Positions 58,601 to 64,000 of a stretch of 64,000 nucleotides of DNA are shown here, one piece after another; the stretch's first letter is position 1; the number at the start of each line of letters is the position of its first letter. Origin of the DNA: Parietichytrium sp. I65-24A. Lineage: Eukaryota; Sar; Bigyra; Thraustochytrida; Thraustochytriidae. Where the stretch lies: contig BLSF01000092.1 in the NCBI GenBank assembly GCA_012862575.1, positions 54,189 through 118,188 on the forward strand. The letters run 5' to 3'. The position numbers and the translations under genes were made by a program. Below the pieces are notes generated by a model, which was given only the letters and a program-made list of their open reading frames with translations, ran no database searches and was not told the origin of the DNA.

Positions 58601-60009
58601 ACGAGGGGGCCCAGCTGTAGAGATTTGATGGAATTGAGATCGATTGCTAACAGAGCGGCAAGTTGCGCCAGAAATGAGCCCCAATCCAGGTTGAACTCTA
58701 CGTTCTCCTCAATACTAAGAGAGATCATCTGATCGAATAACGCGTCGGTGGCGATATCAGCTTTCATTCGAAACGTTGCAAGAAGGCTCAAATCTCCAAG
58801 AGATATGTCTGTGAGGCCCAAAGTGTGCGCGGCAACCATCTGAAACGTGAGTAAGCCATCGAACAATTCTTCATGGCGCGCGCTCAGCCGAACACTGTCA
58901 ATCTCAATCTCGAACGCGCCAAGGTCTTCGAATTCAGAGGAGAATGACACAGTTTGTGAATCTAATTCTGCTCCCTCAGCGGTTCCCAGAACATATCGGA
59001 GAAGAGGCATTAGGTCGTAATCAATAGAATCTGTTTTGGAGAAGACTGCGTGCAATGCGGACACCACTTCATTATCCAAACCATCAAGCTTCTCCAGAAG
59101 GTTTGTAACATTTATTTCGAGACTATCGTTGCCCGAATCCTCTCCGAGAACCAAGTTTGTAACTGGATTGTTTCGCAAATCAATGAGGTCAACATTACTC
59201 GGGATGTCGCCAAGCTGATCAGACTCTTTCGTTCTTGCATAGTCTTGGAAAGTGACTCCAGCGCCAAGGCCGTACTCGGGAAGTTTTGTGAGCGGGTTGG
59301 ACATGGCAAGCTCATTAATTGTGGTTCCCAGGTCCGCCAACAAATCGCAGACGGCGTTGGAGATTGGCTCCACCGCAGTGCTTTTAAATGGCCCATTGAG
59401 AGCCGCGACAATGAGTCCCGATATGTCAATCCCAATGACTTTGACAATATCTTCTCCTTCAAACGTGACCCCGTCCATCTGCACCTTTTCGGAGCATGGG
59501 CTATCTACACTAACAGCCTTTGACGGCGGTTTTGTTGAGAAATTCTCGCTGAGCATGACGGTTCCAATGTTTACAATGCTTTTGCTTGCTGCGGAGGAGA
59601 TAACAGTGATAGTCCCGTCGCAATCATGTGTCCCCAGGCTGGTGTCCACGCAGATTCCAACAGTGCATCGCAGTCGCACATTCTGAAGACTGAGGCCGAC
59701 TTGATAGGACTCGTACTCGATGCCATCAACAACTTGCTTGGCGTCGCCAAAGACTCCTGAGACAATCACATCGTCCAGCCCAAAGCTTTCGCAGTTTGTT
59801 GTGTTGGCAAGTTTCGCTGTTGCGGAGAGGCCCAATGCGCCAACTTCAATCGGGTCAACATCGCTTGTATCGACAGGAATCTTTAATGATCCAAGAACAC
59901 TATTTATGAGCTCGTAGCTTCCCGCAAGTCTTCTCTCCACTCGCTCGGAGTCACTCGCGCCACTGATCCCCGCCTGCAGCACCAAGCAAAGAACAACCGG
60001 CGCCCGCAT
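55654..60009 (-). CDS. Fusion of a TULIP/BPI-like secreted domain with two PqiA/LetA-like membrane domains
   Basis: 1451 aa from ATG 60009, one uninterrupted frame. Residues 1-19 are a signal peptide. Residues about 30-830 are extracytoplasmic and rich in beta-strand and Leu/Asn patterns. VGLSLQNVRLRC (104-115) and EPISNAVCDLLADLG (214-228) resemble the start of BPI/TULIP lipid-binding domains, possibly repeated later. A helix (838-860) with a CFCGC cluster follows. Two related four-helix blocks then appear, about 905-1095 and 1135-1340. The first has LLDQLGKWSLVELFFVAFVL (1013-1032), close to the LG-x-W-S-[ML]-x-[DE]-[VL]-F hallmark of bacterial PqiA/LetA. The Gln/Ser-rich C-terminus (1345-1451) is cytosolic. 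Bacterial PqiA works with MCE proteins in lipid transport, so lipid transfer is a plausible role. PqiA likeness is fairly secure, TULIP likeness tentative. Confidence 0.75.
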   Translation of the reverse strand: MRAPVVLCLVLQAGISGASDSERVERRLAGSYELINSVLGSLKIPVDTSDVDPIEVGALGLSATAKLANTTNCESFGLDDVIVSGVFGDAKQVVDGIEYESYQVGLSLQNVRLRCTVGICVDTSLGTHDCDGTITVISSAASKSIVNIGTVMLSENFSTKPPSKAVSVDSPCSEKVQMDGVTFEGEDIVKVIGIDISGLIVAALNGPFKSTAVEPISNAVCDLLADLGTTINELAMSNPLTKLPEYGLGAGVTFQDYARTKESDQLGDIPSNVDLIDLRNNPVTNLVLGEDSGNDSLEINVTNLLEKLDGLDNEVVSALHAVFSKTDSIDYDLMPLLRYVLGTAEGAELDSQTVSFSSEFEDLGAFEIEIDSVRLSARHEELFDGLLTFQMVAAHTLGLTDISLGDLSLLATFRMKADIATDALFDQMISLSIEENVEFNLDWGSFLAQLAALLAIDLNSIKSLQLGPLVEHLGTCALSTFYSPSPSLSAAVLQSSGVTIALSGFVDGLGVLAGDLVNTLAKPYQAGIPTFLAESLTNLTFVDEPSECPLAEATTYTEQTMYDFSRGIVRNISDMVNPELLASAMASLGEADSNGVAVVVSEPTKLLELDIPNFVATTGNEVSLELVLDSLSLRNGAPPAIQEAKLFRATSEDPQDLYSGLNIANSSLPFSLSLSLEFNSFKTASKNAPSREYTQSNEFVLTAGFENFEAVLDLLATLSIYDVESMKVAEAINLDCWVGKLDPYGGVREFFMLLRGFTVSLECTNCESAVLEEWANKLQSVVASEDMSAAINDLMQNFANNIVEPYAQDTWEETVRNAQLQCEESLSGSAISHEPLGSAYVFAGMFGSVLAAAGMCFCGCRFGRRPAVHQGVRDDHSRSLYYAEPVKQSPMAQDLTKIALFHHPSVPLWAKIAVPGLLLLNLFMFVLGHTGPVMGAGVEGTAAGMPINIEEFGEFSVVSTTLELWKGGAKFLAGLLFVFSILWPYMKIFGVLVTWFAPSRILSFKNRDTVITLLDQLGKWSLVELFFVAFVLVLLSIEVHSPQDKTYLPSDTYAYSLKLNLIPKLSLYTFITALLLSLGVSNVVFVFQKRIKHVATFDEIHSAPTAMQKLSVLETTYAVHNKDGSTKFYLTLSRRGQRALTVFASLALVLLLINGAIPVLELETVGIIRVLMEFDAQETIKGFSLYSFIGDTFADLSFGKVYFGIVFVLSVLVIPAIQLAYLILLSTKSFTLEEAIVYQERNNLLCAWCGTEVFVLAAILTVLELENATSMLVKDRCSFVEPIMDLLMSVDVVTDRDVQATCFALIARIDVGAYFFFVSLAISNFVHIFVMKIFKSFIEVRKSSASPGSSAAQGGNTSATGLYSIFSRLGFITIESTTGQRSKLSLSVVDPYGSMLAGRSAPHSSGQGSWSFSQPQQSSQRYAPQSKYEARESSQGIQMPRYPQSQRQPPI

Positions 60010-61290
60010 GGTCCCGCTTGCACGTTCGACGCAGAGCTTTCCAGTTCAGATATTCTTGAACAAGCTGAAAGCCACACTCGTGGGGGTGAGTGAAGCTCTC
60101 ACCTTGAGACGGCTACTTTCTCGTGGTCTGCACTGAAGCCCTCGCAGCTGCACATAAAAAAGCTGCGCGAGTCGTCGCAAGCCGAAACGAGAGCAAACCA
60201 GACAAGTGATGGCGCCTGCAGCTGGCAAGCGAGTCACTGGTGACGGCTGTTCCTGTTCTGAGAAGCTGGTTTGACTTGACGGAGAAGTGGAAAGTCTGGG
60301 CAAACCTTCACTCGAGTAGCACTTCTTAATACACCAGTGCAGGATTTCGTACCAGGATTCCCTCAGTGTGCATCCGACAGCAAACCAGAATTCAGACTCA
60401 GAATTCAGAATACCAAAAGCGAAACAGTGAGCGCAGTTGGATGCAAAGTTGTGTGCCTTGTCCGTGGCGATACTGAGTACCAGTGCCGGTCCTCCAATCG
60501 TTATCGTGGTGCCACTAGAAGCGCGCTTTCTGAATTCTGATGGTGTTGAAATTGACGGCAAGAGAAGTTCGTTTCCGGTTCAGAATATTAGTAAATCCAA
60601 GGAGACAGGAAAACAAGTGAAGAGGGGAAATAGACCTTTTGATGACATTGCAACCATTAAGTTTAGGTTTATGTGAAATAGCAGTTTGTTGGGTTGTGAA
60701 GCATTTGATATGCCCAAGTGCTGGGCTTGCTGGCAAAGAGTGAGCAACTTCGAAGGGGGTGGTTTCTTGTTTTGGCCACACGCCCACACCAGAGTGTGCA
60801 CGTGTTCTATGAAGTCGGTAAATAAGGTTATTCTCGGCATTTTTAAGGTAGGGGTGGCTTCTTAACGTAGCTGTCTTGGGAAATTGGTTCTCAAGCATAC
60901 TTTGTCGAAGATATAAGTGAAGCCACGAAGTGACAGCGTAAAACAAACCCTATCGGAAGGTGGGGCGTCGAAGATAGGCTCAAACAGCCCTTCGACTTTG
61001 ACTGGTGAACAGCCCTTCTCATCATTCCCATCTCGCGTTTCCCCGCCAAAAGCTCGTATTAACGGCTGTGATCGCTAACTGCAGTAAGTTCTCCGTAGTG
61101 GGCATCTTTACCGGTACCCCGTACTACGTCAATGAAGAGCGAAAGAAATTCATGCAACATGGAAAAACATTGTTGCAGAGGAGGGGTACTCAGTACTCCG
61201 TACCATGGTGCAGAGACGCAGGGACTTCGCCAGTTCGCACGAACGCGATCAGCGGTTCACTGTCAATCAGTGATGTGCGAGAATTTTCTA
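60010..61290. other. Intergenic region
   Basis: Promoter side of the PqiA-like gene and 3' flank of the M20 peptidase. No gene is recognised. A CAGAATTCAGACTCAGAATTCAGAAT tract lies near 60388-60413 and a TACCGGTA element at 61109-61116. Confidence 0.5.
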
Positions 61291-63164
61291 TTATTCTTGA
61301 AAGGTATTAAGGTTGGATATCAAAGTTCTGTAAAAGTGAAGCAGTAATCCAAGCTGGCTTGTAGTCACCCGCTCATCAAAGCCGTGAAACATTTTCGTGT
61401 CCTCAACAGATTCAAAGATAATTGGAGTATGACGATAGATGTTGTCTGTGAGATCCCAGTACCACCTTGTGTCGGTGTTTCCAATCTATGAGTTTACACC
61501 AGCAATCTCGAGGGATCGTGTAAGCGCAATGTTTCATTATTTTCAAGAGTACAAAGATCAAAACTTACCATCAAACATGGAATCGAGGGGCAGTTGAAGC
61601 ATGTGGCCAATGTTCGCTGCAAGTATTTGAATTGCGCTGCCCCTGGGTCGGAAATTGGGGAAGGTTGCACGTAATCAATTTTATCGTATTTCTCCACCTT
61701 CACGCGAGGGTCATTGATCACCTTGCGGTCGTACTCGAGAACTCTCTCATCATTAACATCGCGCGGGTGAATTCTGTGATTCACCCAAGCCTCTGCTACT
61801 TCAGGAAGCACGTTGATCTTGGTTCCAGATCTTGTCAGCGTAACGGCTGTTGTCGTGCGGCAGCTTGCCGCAACAACGGGCTTCTTCAGAATAACCGCTC
61901 TCAAGAGAGGCTCAAAAAGCCACGCATTTGAGGCAACAAACCTAAGCCAATATGGAAGGTCTCGGCCAAGATGCTTGAGATTTGCCAAATAATCGTTGAG
62001 TCGAGCAGGGAACGGTCTCTCTTCAAGGCGTTGAATCGCTTTGGAAAGGATGCCGATGTTACTTTGGGGGCCAGGCATCGACGAATGGCCGGGGGGGATG
62101 GCACGACAAGACAGCTTGGCACTGACATTTCCTTTTTCAACATTGCCTATCAAACCGACGGCCTTTTTGATGCCAGGAATGATGCCCTTGATCAAAAACG
62201 TGCCTTCGTCAAGTACAAAGGAAAGCTTTTGTTCCCCGAGTTTCTTCTTCATTGCAATCGCGATGTGCTGCGCTCCATTCACGCCCCCGACCTCCTCGTC
62301 ATGGCCGAATGCAAAAAATACCGTGCGAGAAGGCTGCTCCATGCCTTCGGCAAGTAAGTCCTCCACGGCTTGGAGCTGCATAAGTACATTGTGCTTGTTA
62401 TCAATCGCGCCTCTGCCCCACACAGTCCCATCTTCGTCAACGTGCCCGCTGAACGGAGGCTGCTGCCACCGTTCCGGTTCTGGCGCTGGAACAACGTCAA
62501 GATGAGCACAAAGCATGACAGGTGGGAGGGTGGAATCTGTCCCTCGCCACTCAAACAACAATGAGTGTCCATTCACTACTTCACGAGTGATGTGCGGCGA
62601 GCTGTAAACCTTTGGAAACGATGCCACCAGGAGATCGCGCAATTTTGAGAACTCGCTGTAGTCGGCATCTTCCTCTGTGTAGTCTGACCGGTCGAAAGAG
62701 ATGGTTTCGCACTGCAAAGCGCGCGACGTGAGCTCTGCCAATGCGCGTAGTTTATCTTTTCCATAGGGTGGAATGGCGTCCACGTTGGAAGTTCCTTGGC
62801 CAGGGCGTTCTTCAAGTTGAGTTTTGCCAACCATTGCCATCAAAGCCGCCAAGATGGCACCGAGTGTCACAGCCCCTAGCGCAAAGCTGCTCTGCCCGAA
62901 AGAGCTTGGTGAATTTGCAGCGCCGGTAACAACGTGGCTTTGCAGCACCACGCTTGCGACCAAGGCAAAGGCTAGGGCGCAAGACGCCTGAAAGATTTGG
63001 TGAAGCTTGCTTAGAGTGAGGGCAAAGTTGCTTATCACGTTTGCGTCCTCCAGGGCTACCTTCGCTTTCGTGCTCGTGCACGGCTCTGGAACGTACTCTT
63101 CTGAAGAGCAAGCCCAGCAGGAGTGCGCCCGCAGAGGGCCGTTTTCCACTGCGCCTGCACTCAT
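61291..63164 (-). CDS. Membrane M20 peptidase (carboxypeptidase S/PM20D1-like), 2 exons
   Basis: Exons 63164-61569 and 61485-61291 give 596 aa. The 83-bp intron has donor GTAAGT and acceptor CATAG. Without splicing the frame runs only to 61494 and loses the conserved end. Two hydrophobic segments (about 58-80 and 95-112) near the N-terminus anchor it. Zinc ligands and catalytic residues are in CAHLDVVP (His221, Asp223), GRGAIDNKHN (Asp255) and FGHDEEVGG (Glu290/Glu291). The dimerisation insert follows. The spliced C-terminus gives CLM/IGNTDTRWYWDLTDNIYR and FHGFDERV, the G-N-T-D-T-R and H-G-x-[DN]-E-R marks of CPS1/PM20D1. It hydrolyses or forms N-acyl or peptide bonds; substrate unknown. Confidence 0.92.
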
Positions 63165-64000
63165 AGTTGATGAACCCTGCTCGAAAATACTGCGCCCAGT
63201 GTTTCCAATGCGTTTGCTGTCCCAAATGGCTTCTCGCTTGCAACTGCGAAACGTCTTCAGTGAACTTGGTCTCAGCGCGGAGGAGGGGTGTATGAGAGTG
63301 TCGAGGACAGTGCAACTCTCTCCATAAGAAGAGGTGTATGGACGGCATTATAGACATTATAGCGCCAGTGAGTTCAGAGGTAGCCCCTACCGTAGTGTGG
63401 TGTGCATGTCAGGTAGGCATTTCCGCTTTCGAGAGATCGCGACAAGCGAGTGAAATCTTCCGCGACCAGAGCTCCGTTCACCACATGCTGAGCCTCTGAG
63501 GGTACTCACAGTCAGTACACGCGAGCGGAACGGATAAATCATAATCCTTCAAAATCTAAATTCAAAACTCAAAACTCTAGATTCTGCCATCTCGATTACA
63601 CTGCGACGCTCTTCAAGAACAGCGTCAACGTGGAAACTTTTTCGTCACTGATTGAAAGATCTGGGGAGTGTTTCGCGTTCGCTTACTAATTTTACCATAC
63701 TACCTAAGAAAAATAGGAAATATTAAGGCATCGTTACATTCCAATTCCTTTTAACAATCATGAAGACTGAACTCAGAAATGGACTCTCACTTTCGCATTC
63801 TCTTTCGAGAAAGGGGGTAAGTCCCAACGTTTGTGCAAATGCACGCCCTCTTGTTTGTTTCAATGTTGAGAAACTGTTCGTTCAATGTAAGGTATCTCAA
63901 AAGAATGTTCCTGGCTCCGTTCGCGTCGCGATCGCTGATGTTGTGGCACCTGTTGCAATTGAAAGTCTTGGAGGATCCTAGATGATGGTCAAGGACGCCC
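63165..64000. other. Right-edge region, no certain gene
   Basis: Upstream side of the M20 gene. An ATG at 63760 opens a 73-codon frame; a GGTAAGT site lies at 63818 within it, so a 5' exon of a gene reaching past the edge is possible but unproven. Confidence 0.4.

Noticed and set aside
63760-63981. 73-codon frame at the right edge
   Set aside because: Short and without family character; an internal GTAAGT leaves a first exon possible, but nothing confirms it.

Overview
This is eukaryotic nuclear DNA. Ten introns can be placed in eight genes, with boundaries confirmed by reading frame and family conservation. The gene set is also eukaryotic: cytosolic ribosomal protein uS4/RPS9, LSm6, RAMP4/SERP1, two ARF-GEFs and a nucleotide-sugar transporter. 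A clear CFAP92 (KIAA1257) homologue suggests a flagellated organism. No plastid gene is visible. The genome is compact and intron-poor, genes lie on both strands, introns are short (73-279 bp, nine of ten donors GTAAGT), and intergenic DNA is rich in simple repeats. A flagellated protist fits best. A stramenopile such as a labyrinthulomycete is my guess, and nothing here proves it.

Layout. 1-1052: 5' part of a membrane protein leaving the left edge. 2232-4153: four-exon MRS2-like Mg2+ channel with a 20-nt exon, a C-terminal EF-hand and a GAN instead of GMN motif. 4364-9894: CFAP92-like protein, and divergently from it a protein with three F-x-P-x-[IV]-N repeats. 10201-14844: mitochondrial HtrA-type protease and a type I membrane subtilase. 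14653-16242: two allelic copies of the subtilase 5' region around a single N. 18910-27145: GONST-like transporter, LSm6 and a GBF1/GNOM-type ARF-GEF. 29137-35513: DAGK-domain lipid kinase, RAMP4, RPS9, a CoA-transferase and a one-zinc-finger protein. 36842-47070: PlsC-type acyltransferase, GT31 glycosyltransferase, TIR-like/TPR protein, SH3 protein, sphingolipid synthase and an MDR oxidoreductase. 49138-55026: Sec7-PH ARF-GEF, RanBP2-type zinc-finger protein and an unknown 216-aa protein embedded in assembly duplications. 55654-63164: a 1451-aa secreted-domain/PqiA-like membrane protein and a membrane M20 peptidase.

The genes are independent units, not an operon. Many act on membranes and the secretory pathway: two ARF-GEFs, RAMP4, the sugar transporter, GT31, lipid kinase, acyltransferase, sphingolipid synthase and the lipid-transport candidate. 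The most promising undescribed item is the 55654-60009 protein. It joins a large extracytoplasmic domain with a TULIP/BPI-like start to two PqiA/LetA-like membrane domains in one chain.

Three single Ns (15449, 53639, 54247) each sit between duplicated sequence, so parts of the window are assembly redundancy. Comparing the first pair of copies also exposes a precise 4-bp micro-inversion between two alleles.
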